Under the pieces are notes generated by a model. It was not told the origin of the DNA. It saw nothing but the letters and a program-made list of their open reading frames with translations, and did no database searches. Positions 53,272 through 61,687 of a DNA stretch of 64,000 nucleotides are shown here, piece after piece; position 1 is the first letter of the stretch, and each line of letters starts with the position of its first letter. The translations under genes were made by a program, and so were the position numbers. Source of the DNA: Brevundimonas viscosa (lineage in GTDB: Bacteria; Pseudomonadota; Alphaproteobacteria; Caulobacterales; Caulobacteraceae); NCBI RefSeq assembly GCF_900116065.1, contig NZ_FOZV01000009.1, positions 1-64,000 of the forward strand, read 5' to 3'.

Positions 53272-53793
53272 CTACGAGGAGGCAGCCGCCGCAGCGAGAC
53301 GCCGCCGGGCCCCGAGCATCCAGAATGCCCGTTGCGCCGTCCGGCCCGCGACCAGGGCAGAGATCCCGATCGCCATCCCGCCGGCCACGGCGTCGGCGGA
53401 CGGCACGAACCCGGCCCATACCTCGAGGCCGAACCTCGTGGCGAACACGGCCATATAGGTCGCCAGCGGCTCGGGCGTGCCGTGGAACAGGAAGCGACCG
53501 TCATCCAGTGGCTCGATCCGCTCGCTCGAAAACGCCCGCGCCGACGCCCAGCCCAGCCCGAGACAGCCCAGCAGCGCAGCCCCTCCGACGAAGGCGGAAT
53601 GCGCCTCGGCATAGGAAGCGAGATTGAACAGGCCCCAGACGAAGAAGGCCGACGGGGCGAGGAACGCCAGCAGCGGGCGCCGCGCCCGGGACTTCAGCCG
53701 GCGAACCCCGAGCACGACCAGCAGGACCAGGACGGCGTAGGCGCACCACGGCGTGGCGGCCACGACCAGACCGGCATAGTCGGCAAATGTCAC
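53272..53793 (-). CDS. Hypothetical membrane protein (DUF6622-like)
   Basis: A 173-residue protein with about five hydrophobic segments, including WCAYAVLVLLVVLGVRRLK, PLLAFLAPSAFFVWGLFNLA, AALLGCLGLGWASARAF and AVAGGMAIGISALVAGRTAQ. The C-terminus (RRRLAAAAASS) is basic then Ala-rich. It loosely resembles DUF6622 proteins, with low certainty. The GTG start overlaps the Hpt gene stop (GTGA), so it is translated with that gene. Function is unknown. Confidence 0.55.
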   Translation of the reverse strand: MTFADYAGLVVAATPWCAYAVLVLLVVLGVRRLKSRARRPLLAFLAPSAFFVWGLFNLASYAEAHSAFVGGAALLGCLGLGWASARAFSSERIEPLDDGRFLFHGTPEPLATYMAVFATRFGLEVWAGFVPSADAVAGGMAIGISALVAGRTAQRAFWMLGARRRLAAAAASS

Positions 53794-54140
53794 CGCAGCG
53801 ATCTCAGCATCAGCTCGTGCCGGTAGGCCGCCACGTCGGCCAGCGCCGCCTCCAGCGCATCCCGCACCCGCTCCAGCAGCGGAGGCGCCTCGGGCTTGGC
53901 CGCCGCCTCGGCCGTCTGGCAGGCCGTCGCCAGCGCCGCCGCCCCGATCCCCGCCGCGGCGCCGCGGAGGGTGTGCACCGCGTCGCGCCAGCCGTCCTCG
54001 CGCACGTCCAGCAGCGGCGACCACAGCCCCGCCTGTTGCACGAACAGGCCCAGCACCTCCTCGGTGATCGCGTCGTCGCCGCCGGTCATCCGCTCCAGCA
54101 CGGCGAAGTCGACCGCGCCCGACAGGTCCCGGCGCGCCAT
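53790..54140 (-). CDS. Orphan Hpt-domain protein
   Basis: A 116-residue Hpt protein with the phosphorylatable His in AVHTLRGAAAGIGAAALA, about residue 56. It has helices before and after, as expected, and no other domain. It shares one base with the stop of the upstream permease gene (TGATG). No kinase or receiver lies nearby, so its partners are encoded elsewhere, perhaps among the orphan hybrid kinases of this window. Confidence 0.78.
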   Translation of the reverse strand: MARRDLSGAVDFAVLERMTGGDDAITEEVLGLFVQQAGLWSPLLDVREDGWRDAVHTLRGAAAGIGAAALATACQTAEAAAKPEAPPLLERVRDALEAALADVAAYRHELMLRSLR

Positions 54141-55576
54141 CAGGCCTCGGCCTCCTCGCCCTTGGCCAGCCGCGTGTTGCGCCGCGCGAACACCAGGTAG
54201 AGCACCAGACCCGCCGCATTCCAGGTGAGGAAGTTGACCTGGGTCGAGACCGGCAGGCTGACGAACAGATACAGGCAGCCGAGGATGGCTCCCAGCCCGA
54301 CCACCGGCCACAGCGGGGCGCGGAACACCCGCTCGCGCTTCGGCTGCTGGATGCGCAGCACGATCAGCGAGGCGCCCACCGCGACGAAGGCCGCCAGCGT
54401 CCCGGCGTTGGCCAGCGCCGCCAGCTCGCCGAGGCTGAACAGGCCGGCGATGATCGCCATCAGGATCGCCGTCACGCCGGTCATCAGCACCGGCGAGCCG
54501 CGCTTCTCGCTGACCCGGGCCAGCTTGCGCGGCAGCATGCCGTCGCGGGCCATGACGAAGAACACCCGGCTCTGCCCGTACATGAAGGCCAGCAGCACCG
54601 TCGGCAGGGCCACGATGGCCGCCCCGGCGATCACCGTCGCCGCCGTATCGCTGCCCAGGGTGCGGGCGATGTGGGCCAGCGGCTCCGGCGAGGCGGCGAA
54701 TTCGGTGAACGGCATGGCCCCCACTGCCGCGGCTGCGACCGCCAGGTAGATGATGATGCACACCACCATCGAGCCGACGATGCCGATGGTCAGGTCGCGG
54801 CCCGGGTTCTTGGTCTCCTCGGCCGCCGTCGACACGGCGTCGAAGCCATAGAAGGCGAAGAAGATGATCGCCGCCGCCGCCATCACCCCGACCTCGACCC
54901 CCTCGGCGTCCAGCGACTTGCCGAAGCCGAACGGCATGAAGGGCTGCAGGTTGGCCGGATCGAAGTGCGGGGCGGCGATGGCCACGAAGGCCGCCAGGGC
55001 CAGCACCTTCACCGCCACCAGCACGGCGTTGACGGTGGCGCTCTCGCGGGTGCCCAGCATCAGCATTCCGGCCACCACCCCGACGATGGCCACCGCGGGC
55101 AGGTTGACCAGTCCGGGCGTCTCGCTCCCGAACGGGCCTGTCGTCAGCCAGACGGGAAGGCCGAGGCCGACGCTCTCCAGGAAGCCGCTGAAATAGCCTG
55201 ACCAGCCGACCGCCACCGCCGACACCACCAGCGAGTATTCGAGGATCAGGCTCCACCCGATCACCCAAGCCAGCAGCTCGCCCAGGGCCACATAGCTGTA
55301 GGTGTAGGCGCTGCCCGAGGCCGGCATCATCGCCGCCAGCTCGGCGTAGGCCAGGGCGGCGAACACGCACACCAGCCCGGCGATGACGAAGGCCAGCATC
55401 ACCGCCGGCCCCGCCTTGGCCGCGCCGACCCCGATGAGGGTGTAGATGCCGGTGCCGACGATGGCCCCGACGCCCAGCGCGATCAGGTGCGGCCAGCCCA
55501 GCGTCTTCTTCAGCGCGGGCCCGTCGTGCGGCGCGTTCATGGCGTCGATCGAGCGCCGGCGGTTCCAGAAGGCCAT
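54140..55576 (-). CDS. APC-family amino acid permease
   Basis: A 478-residue membrane transporter with about 12 helices. Early motif IALGVGAIVGTGIYTLIGVGA is the first APC helix with the broken unwound GTG site; SGSAYTYSYVALGELLAWVIGWSLILEY and FYGFDAVSTAAEETKNPGRDL are typical of the cationic amino acid/APC family. It imports amino acids, probably by exchange or proton coupling. A start at residue 13 (MNAPHDG) is also possible. It lies upstream of the Hpt gene. Confidence 0.9.
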   Translation of the reverse strand: MAFWNRRRSIDAMNAPHDGPALKKTLGWPHLIALGVGAIVGTGIYTLIGVGAAKAGPAVMLAFVIAGLVCVFAALAYAELAAMMPASGSAYTYSYVALGELLAWVIGWSLILEYSLVVSAVAVGWSGYFSGFLESVGLGLPVWLTTGPFGSETPGLVNLPAVAIVGVVAGMLMLGTRESATVNAVLVAVKVLALAAFVAIAAPHFDPANLQPFMPFGFGKSLDAEGVEVGVMAAAAIIFFAFYGFDAVSTAAEETKNPGRDLTIGIVGSMVVCIIIYLAVAAAAVGAMPFTEFAASPEPLAHIARTLGSDTAATVIAGAAIVALPTVLLAFMYGQSRVFFVMARDGMLPRKLARVSEKRGSPVLMTGVTAILMAIIAGLFSLGELAALANAGTLAAFVAVGASLIVLRIQQPKRERVFRAPLWPVVGLGAILGCLYLFVSLPVSTQVNFLTWNAAGLVLYLVFARRNTRLAKGEEAEA

Positions 55577-55735
55577 GGTCGTCGTCCCCCCGCCGCCTCC
55601 CGCGGCTGATTCCGCGACCCTAGCCGCTCGCGCGCCAAACCGGAACGACCACGGAAAAGCCGCTTGCGTTCCGCCGGCCGAGCCTCTATGTCCCGCCCCT
55701 CGCCGCCTCCGGGCGCGCGAGACGACGACCGGTCC

Positions 55736-55811
<76 letters not shown>

Positions 55812-55964
55812 TCGTCCCTCCCCTCCGCCCACCTTCGCGGCGCCCGATCCGGCCCCGGGCCCGTGCGCGCGCCGGCCGGCGCCATCTCTTAAGCTTCACG
55901 TGCCAGACTGCCGGCCCTCGAGCGCGCCCGCAGCGGCCGCCGGGCGGGAGAGACGGGAGTGGGG

Positions 55965-57431
55965 ATGAGCATGTGGGCGGATCTGTTCCGGCGCTGGCGG
56001 CGCTCCGAGGCCGGCAACGTGGCCATGATCTTCGCCCTCGCCCTGCCGGTGCTGATCGTCGCCGGCGGCGCCGCGCTGGACCTGCAGCGCGCCTCGGTGG
56101 CCCGTTCGGCGGCCCAGGACGCCGCCGACGCCGCCGTGCTCGCCGCCGCGGCCTCACGCACCCAGGACCTCGGGGCCATGACCGGGGTGGTGCGCAACTA
56201 CCTCGTCGAGAACCTCGACGACCGCTACCTCGACGGCCAGCCGGTCAGCACGGTCGACCGGCCCCGCGAGGCCCACGTGCGGGTGCGGCTGGAGGGCGCG
56301 GCGCCGACCATGTTCCTCGGCCTCATCGGCATCGCCGAGATGCCGGTGGTGGTCTCGGCCACCGCCACGCGCGGCGCCGCCGAGGAGATCGAACTGGCCC
56401 TGGTGCTCGACAACACCTGGTCGATGTCCGACCGCGACGCCAGCGGCACGCGCAAGATCGACGCCCTGAAGTCGGCCGCCCGCCTGCTCGTCAACGAGCT
56501 GATGCAGGACGGCGGCGGCAAGGTGCGCGTCGCGGTGGTGCCCTACGCCGACTACGTCAACGTCGGGACGTCCAACCGCAGCCAGCCCTGGGTGTCGGTG
56601 CCCGCCGACTACAGCACCACCTCGGCGCGCACCTGCCAGACCATCACCAGCGAGCGGCGCTGCACCCGCGGCGCCCCGCGCACCTGCACCCGCTACGTCG
56701 ACGGCGTGCGCGAAAGCTACGACTGCACCCCCTCCACCTGCACCAACCACCCGGTCACCCCCTACGAAAGGTGCACCGGCGGCGGGACCACCCGCTACCG
56801 CTGGTACGGCTGCGTCGCCTCGCGCACCGAGGGGATCATGCGCCTCAACGACAGCCAGCCGCAGAAACCCTACCCCGGCCTGCTGTCGACCAGCCAGAAC
56901 TGCCTGACCCCGATCACCCCCCTGACCGACCGCCGCAATACGGTGCTCTCGGCCATCGACGCCCTGATCGTCAACGTCGGCGGCTACCGGCCGCTGACCT
57001 ACATCCCGTCCGGCCTGATCTGGGGGGTCAACACCCTGTCGCCCACCGCCCCGTTCACCGACGGCGACCCTTATGACGCCGCCAACCGCAAGCCGCGCAA
57101 GATCCTCGTGCTGATGACCGACGGCGAGAACACCCTGCGCTTCGATCCCTCCAGCGGCCGCCATGTGACCCCGAGCACCAACGGGAACAGCGGCGCACAG
57201 CAGCTGCGCGCCACCAACGACGACACCGCCGCCATCTGCGACTACGCCCGCGCGAAGGACATGGAGGTGTTCACCGTCGCCCTCGCCGTGGGCTCGACCA
57301 CGGCGCGCAACCTCCTCGAGGACTGCGCCACCGACGCCGACCACTATTTCGACGCCCGCGACACCGCGGCCCTGCGCGACTCCTTCGCCGCCATCGCCGC
57401 CTCGATCAACCGCGTGCGGCTGGTGGAGTAG
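55965..57431 (+). CDS. TadG-like protein with von Willebrand A domain and Cys-rich insert
   Basis: A 488-residue protein. The N-terminus has SEAGNVAMIFALALPVLIVAGGAALDLQR, the Tad pseudopilin-like segment (with Gly before the mature helix and a Glu-type context) that anchors TadE/TadG proteins. A vWA domain follows with the MIDAS-like site LVLDNTWSMSD and later VLMTDGENT. Between them, about residues 217-285, lies a loop with at least seven Cys, followed by another in QNC. TadG proteins belong to Flp pilus or secretion systems, but no other tad gene is nearby. The ATG at 55965 has GGGAG upstream. Confidence 0.85.
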   Translation: MSMWADLFRRWRRSEAGNVAMIFALALPVLIVAGGAALDLQRASVARSAAQDAADAAVLAAAASRTQDLGAMTGVVRNYLVENLDDRYLDGQPVSTVDRPREAHVRVRLEGAAPTMFLGLIGIAEMPVVVSATATRGAAEEIELALVLDNTWSMSDRDASGTRKIDALKSAARLLVNELMQDGGGKVRVAVVPYADYVNVGTSNRSQPWVSVPADYSTTSARTCQTITSERRCTRGAPRTCTRYVDGVRESYDCTPSTCTNHPVTPYERCTGGGTTRYRWYGCVASRTEGIMRLNDSQPQKPYPGLLSTSQNCLTPITPLTDRRNTVLSAIDALIVNVGGYRPLTYIPSGLIWGVNTLSPTAPFTDGDPYDAANRKPRKILVLMTDGENTLRFDPSSGRHVTPSTNGNSGAQQLRATNDDTAAICDYARAKDMEVFTVALAVGSTTARNLLEDCATDADHYFDARDTAALRDSFAAIAASINRVRLVE

Positions 57432-57517
57432 GCCGCGCGTCGGACGGCCGCCCTGCTGCGGGATGGACCGCGGCGACGGAACCGGCGGCCGGCGGTCGCG
57501 TTCGCTGCTGTTGCGGA

Positions 57518-57554
57518 GCGCCCCGGGGCGGGTTGCGGGGCGCCCCGGGGCGGG
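57518..57554. repeat. Two tandem copies of a GC-rich palindrome
   Basis: The 15-base unit GCGCCCCGGGGCGGG occurs at 57518-57532 and 57540-57554, with a 22-base repeat length. Each copy contains the 12-bp palindrome CGCCCCGGGGCG. They lie in the 203-base gap between the TadG-like gene and the PAS kinase gene, followed by GGAGGATGAG. They may form strong hairpins that end the first transcript or bind a regulator. Confidence 0.5.
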
Positions 57555-57634
57555 CGGAGGATGAGTTTGACGACAGGATGCAACCCCGCCAGCCGACGAC
57601 CGTCGGTGCGCGTCAGGTCAGGCGCGCGTTGACG

Positions 57635-59566
57635 ATGGGCGGACAGCGCTCCATCAGCCCGGACTCCCGCCGGTACCAGCTACTCGTGGAGGCGATCGAG
57701 GACTACGCCATCTACATGCTCGACGCCGCCGGGCATGTGGTCAGCTGGAACCCCGGCGCCCAGCGCTTCAAGGGGTATGCGGCGGACGAGATTCTCGGAG
57801 CCCACTTCTCCCGCTTCTACACGCCCGAGGATCTCGCGACCGACCTTCCCGCTCGGGCGCTGAAGCAGGCGGCGGAGCAGGGCCGCTTCGAGCAGGAAGG
57901 CTGGCGGGTCCGCAAATCCGGCGAGCGCTTCTGGGCCCACGTGGTGATCGATCCGATCAGAAGCCCGTCCGGCGAGATCATCGGCTTCGCGAAGATCACC
58001 CGGGACCTCTCCGAGCGGAGGGCGGCCCAGGAAGCGCTGCGGCAGAGCGAGCAACAGTTCCGGCTTCTCGTCCAGAGCGTGACGGACTACGCGATCTACA
58101 TGCTCAGCCCCGAAGGGGAGGTGACGAACTGGAACTCGGGTGCGGAGCGCATCAAGGGGTACCGCCCCGACGAGGTGATCGGGCGACATTTCTCGCTGTT
58201 CTACACCCCCGAGGACCAGGCGGCCGGGCTCCCCGATCTCATCCTTCGCACCGCCGCCGCGCGGGGCCGGGTCGAGCGGGAGGGGTGGCGCGTCCGCCGG
58301 GACGGGACGCGCTTCTGGGCCCACGTCGTCATACATGCCGTTCGCGGCGAGGGGGGCGAGCTGATCGGCTTCGCCAAGATCACGCGGGACGTCACCGAAC
58401 GGATGAAGGCCGAGGAGGCGCTGGCGGCCACCCGGGAAGCCTTGTTCCAGTCGCAGAAGCTGGAGGCGATCGGCCAGCTTACCGGAGGCGTCGCCCACGA
58501 CTTCAACAATCTTCTGACCGCCGTGCTCGGCAGCCTCGAACTGGTCCGCAAGCGGCTCGCCTGGGACCCGAGGGTTTCGCCCCTGCTGGACAACGCCGTC
58601 CAGGGAGCCCAGCGCGGCGCCGCCCTGACCCAGCGCATGCTGGCCTTCGCGCGGAAACAGGACCTTCAGCTTCAGCCGGTCGAACTCGGCGGGCTGGTCC
58701 GCGGCATGCTCGATTTCCTGCGCCGGACCATCGGCGGCCATATCGAGATCAACAACCACCTCGCGGCGTCCCTGCCCCGGGTGCAGACCGATCCGACGCA
58801 GCTTGAAAGCGCGCTGCTGAACCTCATGGTCAACGCCCGCGACGCCATGCCGGAGGGTGGCAGGGTCGACCTCTCCGCCGAGGTCTGCGAGGTCGGCGAG
58901 GACCGGCCGGGCCTGGAGCCCGGAAGTTACGTCCGCCTGCAGGTGCGCGACAACGGCCAGGGCATGGACGAAGCCACCTTGGCGAGGGCGGCCGAACCGT
59001 TCTTCACCACCAAGGGCGTGGGCCGCGGCACAGGCCTCGGCCTGCCGATGGTGCACGGCCTGATGGCCCAATCCGGCGGCGAGATGACGATCTCCAGCAA
59101 GCCGGGCGAAGGCGCCACCGTCGAGCTCTGGTTCCCGCTGGCGCCGGATCATCAGACGCCCGCCTCATCCCGACCGGAGACCAAAGGCCCCGCCCGCCCT
59201 GCCGGCCGTCGCAGCGTGCTTGTCGTCGACGACGACGATCTGGTCCTGGTCAACACCACCGCCCTTCTGGAGGATCTGGGCTACGAGGTGGCGGTGGCCA
59301 ACTCCGGGCCTGAAGCTCTCGCCCTCGTGGCGCGTCGTCCGGAACTGGACGTGGTCCTGACCGACTTCGTCATGCCGAAGATGAACGGAGCCGTGCTGCG
59401 CGACGAAATCCGCAAGCTGCGCGCCGATCTCCCGGTCGTCATCACCTCCGGCTTCCCCGACCTCGAGACCCAGGGCGACGCCGCCCGGGGCTGCCTCCCG
59501 AAGCCCTTCACCCAGGACCAACTCCTCGCCCGGCTGGAACAGGAGCTGTCGTCGGCGACCGGCTGA
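57635..59566 (+). CDS. PAS-PAS hybrid histidine kinase with C-terminal receiver
   Basis: A 643-residue soluble hybrid kinase. Two very similar PAS/PAC units lie in tandem (YAIYML, FYTPED, FWAHVVI and IGFAKITRDLSER in each), at about residues 15-135 and 140-260. HisKA has [16 protein letters not shown], HATPase NLMVNARDAMPEGG and GTGLGLPMVHGLM, and the receiver LVVDDDDLV with Asp in VVLTDFVMPKMNG. This is a common blue-light or redox-independent PAS-kinase layout; no cofactor-binding Cys was seen. The start is uncertain: ATG 57635 has a weak site, and TTG 57629 or ATG 57578 are alternatives. Confidence 0.88.
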   Translation: MGGQRSISPDSRRYQLLVEAIEDYAIYMLDAAGHVVSWNPGAQRFKGYAADEILGAHFSRFYTPEDLATDLPARALKQAAEQGRFEQEGWRVRKSGERFWAHVVIDPIRSPSGEIIGFAKITRDLSERRAAQEALRQSEQQFRLLVQSVTDYAIYMLSPEGEVTNWNSGAERIKGYRPDEVIGRHFSLFYTPEDQAAGLPDLILRTAAARGRVEREGWRVRRDGTRFWAHVVIHAVRGEGGELIGFAKITRDVTERMKAEEALAATREALFQSQKLEAIGQLTGGVAHDFNNLLTAVLGSLELVRKRLAWDPRVSPLLDNAVQGAQRGAALTQRMLAFARKQDLQLQPVELGGLVRGMLDFLRRTIGGHIEINNHLAASLPRVQTDPTQLESALLNLMVNARDAMPEGGRVDLSAEVCEVGEDRPGLEPGSYVRLQVRDNGQGMDEATLARAAEPFFTTKGVGRGTGLGLPMVHGLMAQSGGEMTISSKPGEGATVELWFPLAPDHQTPASSRPETKGPARPAGRRSVLVVDDDDLVLVNTTALLEDLGYEVAVANSGPEALALVARRPELDVVLTDFVMPKMNGAVLRDEIRKLRADLPVVITSGFPDLETQGDAARGCLPKPFTQDQLLARLEQELSSATG

Positions 59567-59661
59567 CGGGCCCGACTGCGAACCCCATCAGGGTCGATCC
59601 TTTCGGCGCTGCGGGCATGCCTCCCGCTCGAACGTCCCCGCCGGTCCGGGCTGACGAGCCC

Positions 59662-59694
59662 TTGACTCTCGTTTCGATATTTAGCTAAACATCG
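59662..59694 (+). promoter_or_regulatory. Promoter with palindromic operator for arsR/sdpI pair
   Basis: A -35 TTGACT (59662-59667) is followed after 18 bases by TAAACA (59686-59691), which would place transcription start at about 59698, the A of the ATG. A 20-bp near-palindrome, half-site CGATATTTAG with 18 of 20 positions symmetrical (59675-59694), covers the -10. There is no ribosome site before the ATG, consistent with a leaderless message that is autorepressed by the encoded ArsR protein. Confidence 0.6.
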
Positions 59695-59697
59695 TCC

Positions 59698-60012
59698 ATG
59701 AGCTCCGTCTTCAAGGCCCTGTCCGATCCCACCCGTCGCCGCGTGCTGCAGTTGCTGCGCGCGGGGCCGATGAGCGCGGGCGAGATCGCGGCGCGGTTCG
59801 AGGTGTCGAAGCCGACCATGTCGGCCCACTTCGCGGTGCTCAGGGAGGCCGACCTCGTCCATGCCGAGAAGGCCGGCAAGAGCGTGATCTACCATCTGAA
59901 GCTGTCGGTGCTTGAAGAGGCGCTGCTGGGCTTCGTCCATTCGTTCGGGGCGGGGGCCGAGGGGTCCCGGGCCGTTCCCGACGACATCCCCGACAAGGAG
60001 CCGGCGACATGA
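59698..60012 (+). CDS. ArsR/SdpR-family winged-helix repressor
   Basis: A 104-residue ArsR-type protein. The pattern MSSVFKALSDPTRRRVLQLLRAGPMSAGEIA is close to the SdpR group, with recognition helix VSKPTMSAHFAVLREADLV and a wing VIYHLKLS. There are no Cys residues, so metal or persulfide sensing through thiols is excluded. The operator over its own promoter suggests autoregulation. It overlaps the next gene by 4 bases, as in sdpR-sdpI pairs. Confidence 0.88.
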   Translation: MSSVFKALSDPTRRRVLQLLRAGPMSAGEIAARFEVSKPTMSAHFAVLREADLVHAEKAGKSVIYHLKLSVLEEALLGFVHSFGAGAEGSRAVPDDIPDKEPAT

Positions 60013-60389
60013 GCGAACTGAAATCGGAACTGGTCCCCAACCTCGTGATCGCCGGCGGCCTGGTCGCCGCGGCCCTGGCGGCGACGGCGGCGCGGCAGGC
60101 CGGCTGGATCGACGGCGATACGGCGACGCGCATCGTCATGGCCGGCACCGGGCTGATGCTGGCCTGGGTCGGCAACCGCATGCCCAAGCGCTTCGTCCCG
60201 GCGGCGCAGGCGCGGCGGGTCAACCGCGTCGGCGGCTGGTCGATGGCCCTCAGCGGCCTGGTCTACGGCGGCCTTTGGGCCTTCGCCCCCTTCGACGTCG
60301 CCCTGTGGGCCGGCTGCGCAGCGGTGGCCGCAGGCATGGCGGTGACCGTCGGCTACTGCCTGGCCGGGGCGCGGCGCTCGGCGGCCTGA
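60009..60389 (+). CDS. SdpI-like small membrane protein
   Basis: A 126-residue protein with four hydrophobic helices (LVIAGGLVAAALAATAA, IVMAGTGLMLAWVGNRMPK, WSMALSGLVYGGLWAFA, WAGCAAVAAGMAVTVGYCL). The segment GNRMPKRFVP followed by ARRVNRVGGWS resembles the SdpI signature GNYMPK...THRFGG. SdpI proteins give immunity to a killing peptide and control an SdpR partner, but no killing-peptide gene is seen. The pairing with an SdpR-like repressor supports the assignment. Confidence 0.6.
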   Translation: MSELKSELVPNLVIAGGLVAAALAATAARQAGWIDGDTATRIVMAGTGLMLAWVGNRMPKRFVPAAQARRVNRVGGWSMALSGLVYGGLWAFAPFDVALWAGCAAVAAGMAVTVGYCLAGARRSAA

Positions 60390-60392
60390 CGC

Positions 60393-61268
60393 CTACGCGC
60401 CGCCCGCCGCCTTCACCGGGATCTTCAGGTAGCGCACGCCGTTGGCCTCGGCCGGCGGGAAGCGGCCGGCGCGCATGTTCACCTGGATCGAGGGCAGCAG
60501 CAGCTTCGGCGCCGCCAGCCCGGCGTCGCGGGCGGTGCGCATGGCCACGAAGTCGTCCTCGCTGACCCCGTCGCGGACGTGCACGCTGTCCCGCCGCTGG
60601 GCGGCCACCGTGGTCTCCCAGGCGTAGTCGTCGCGACCGGGGGCCTTGTAGTCGTGGCACATGAACAGCCGCGTCTCCGCCGGCAGGTCCAGCAGGCGGC
60701 GGATCGAGCGGTACAGCTGGCGGGCGTCGCCGCCGGGGAAGTCGGCCCGGGCCGTGCCGTAGTCGGGCATGAACAGGGTGTCGCCCACGAACACCGCGTC
60801 GCCGATGCGGTAGCTGACGTCGGCCGGGGTGTGGCCGGGGGTGTGCAGCACCTCCACCTCCAGCTCGCCCAGGGCGAAGCGGTCGCCGTCGGCGAACAGC
60901 CGGTCGAAGTCGCCGCCGTCGGCGACCAGGTCGTCGGCCCCGAACACCGGCCGGAAGATGCGCTGCACGTCGCGGATGTGCTCGCCGATGCCGATGGCCG
61001 CGCCGGTGCGCGCCTTGAAGAAGGGCGCCCCGCTCAGGTGGTCGGCGTGCACGTGGGTCTCCAGCGCCCACACGATGTTCAGCCCCAGGCGCTCCGCCTC
61101 GGCGAGGATGGCGGCGGCCGAGCGGGTGTCGAAGGCGCCGGTGGCCGGATCGTAGTCCAGCACCGGGTCGATCACCGCCGCCTGCCGGGCGGCCGGGTCG
61201 GCGACGAGGTAGCTGACGGTGTGGGTCGGTTCGTCGAAGAAGGCGTGGATCTCGGGTCGGGCGGTCAT
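60393..61268 (-). CDS. Metallo-beta-lactamase-fold hydrolase, persulfide dioxygenase/Blh-like
   Basis: A 291-residue MBL-fold enzyme with metal ligands THVHADHLSGAPF, HTPGHTPADVSYRIGD and GDTLFMPDYGTARADFPGG. The ETHVHADH and FMPDYGTAR motifs match the ETHE1/Blh group that oxidises glutathione persulfide or related sulfur compounds. It is encoded divergently from rhodanese and TauE genes across a BigR-like operator, an arrangement known for sulfide-detoxification operons. The ATG at 61268 has GGGAG upstream; the longer frame is unlikely. Confidence 0.87.
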   Translation of the reverse strand: MTARPEIHAFFDEPTHTVSYLVADPAARQAAVIDPVLDYDPATGAFDTRSAAAILAEAERLGLNIVWALETHVHADHLSGAPFFKARTGAAIGIGEHIRDVQRIFRPVFGADDLVADGGDFDRLFADGDRFALGELEVEVLHTPGHTPADVSYRIGDAVFVGDTLFMPDYGTARADFPGGDARQLYRSIRRLLDLPAETRLFMCHDYKAPGRDDYAWETTVAAQRRDSVHVRDGVSEDDFVAMRTARDAGLAAPKLLLPSIQVNMRAGRFPPAEANGVRYLKIPVKAAGGA

Positions 61269-61294
61269 CGGGGGCTCCCTGAAGGGGTTCGCTG

Positions 61295-61323
61295 TTGACG
61301 GATATATTAGCACTTCCTAATTT
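61295..61323 (+). promoter_or_regulatory. Promoter with BigR-like AT-rich inverted repeat
   Basis: A -35 TTGACG (61295-61300), 17-base spacer and -10 TAATTT (61318-61323) lead to the rhodanese gene. The inverted repeat ATTAG-N6-CTAAT (61306-61321) overlaps the -10. It resembles operators of BigR/SqrR persulfide sensors, and also faces the divergent MBL gene. The regulator itself is not encoded in this window. Confidence 0.65.
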
Positions 61324-61361
61324 ACAGCAAGTCCCTCCACCCTCCCCTACCGGAGAACCTC

Positions 61362-61676
61362 ATGACCGCCCGACCCATCACCCCCAAGGACGCCGCCCGC
61401 CTCGTCGAACAGGGCGCCGTGCTCGTCGACATCCGCGAGCCCGAGGAATGCGCCCTCGTCATCGCCGGCGCCCGCTCCGCCCCCCTGTCCACGGGCGCCC
61501 GCGGCGTCGAGGCCGAGCCCGGCCGGCCGGTGATCTTTCACTGCCGCAGCGGGGCCCGCACCCGCATGAACGCCGGAACCCTCGTCGGAGCCGTGGCCAG
61601 CGACGACATCTACCTGCTCGAGGGCGGCATCGACGGCTGGCGCGCCGCCGGCCTGCCGGTCCAGCCGGGCCGCTGA
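61362..61676 (+). CDS. Single-domain rhodanese sulfurtransferase
   Basis: A 104-residue rhodanese. The active-site loop is IFHCRSGARTRMN with the catalytic Cys; the N-terminal EQGAVLVDIREPEECA and C-terminal LLEGGIDGWRAAGLPV frame the domain. It transfers sulfane sulfur, for example from thiosulfate or glutathione persulfide. It shares a regulatory region with the MBL hydrolase and precedes a TauE-type exporter gene by 11 bases, forming a sulfide or sulfite detoxification set. Confidence 0.92.
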   Translation: MTARPITPKDAARLVEQGAVLVDIREPEECALVIAGARSAPLSTGARGVEAEPGRPVIFHCRSGARTRMNAGTLVGAVASDDIYLLEGGIDGWRAAGLPVQPGR

Positions 61677-61687
61677 CGGAGGCCGGC

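Noticed and set aside
59698..60012. ArsR protein as the BigR regulator of the adjacent sulfur genes
   Set aside because: It has no cysteine, its own operator differs from the ATTAG-N6-CTAAT site, and it is paired with an SdpI-like gene.
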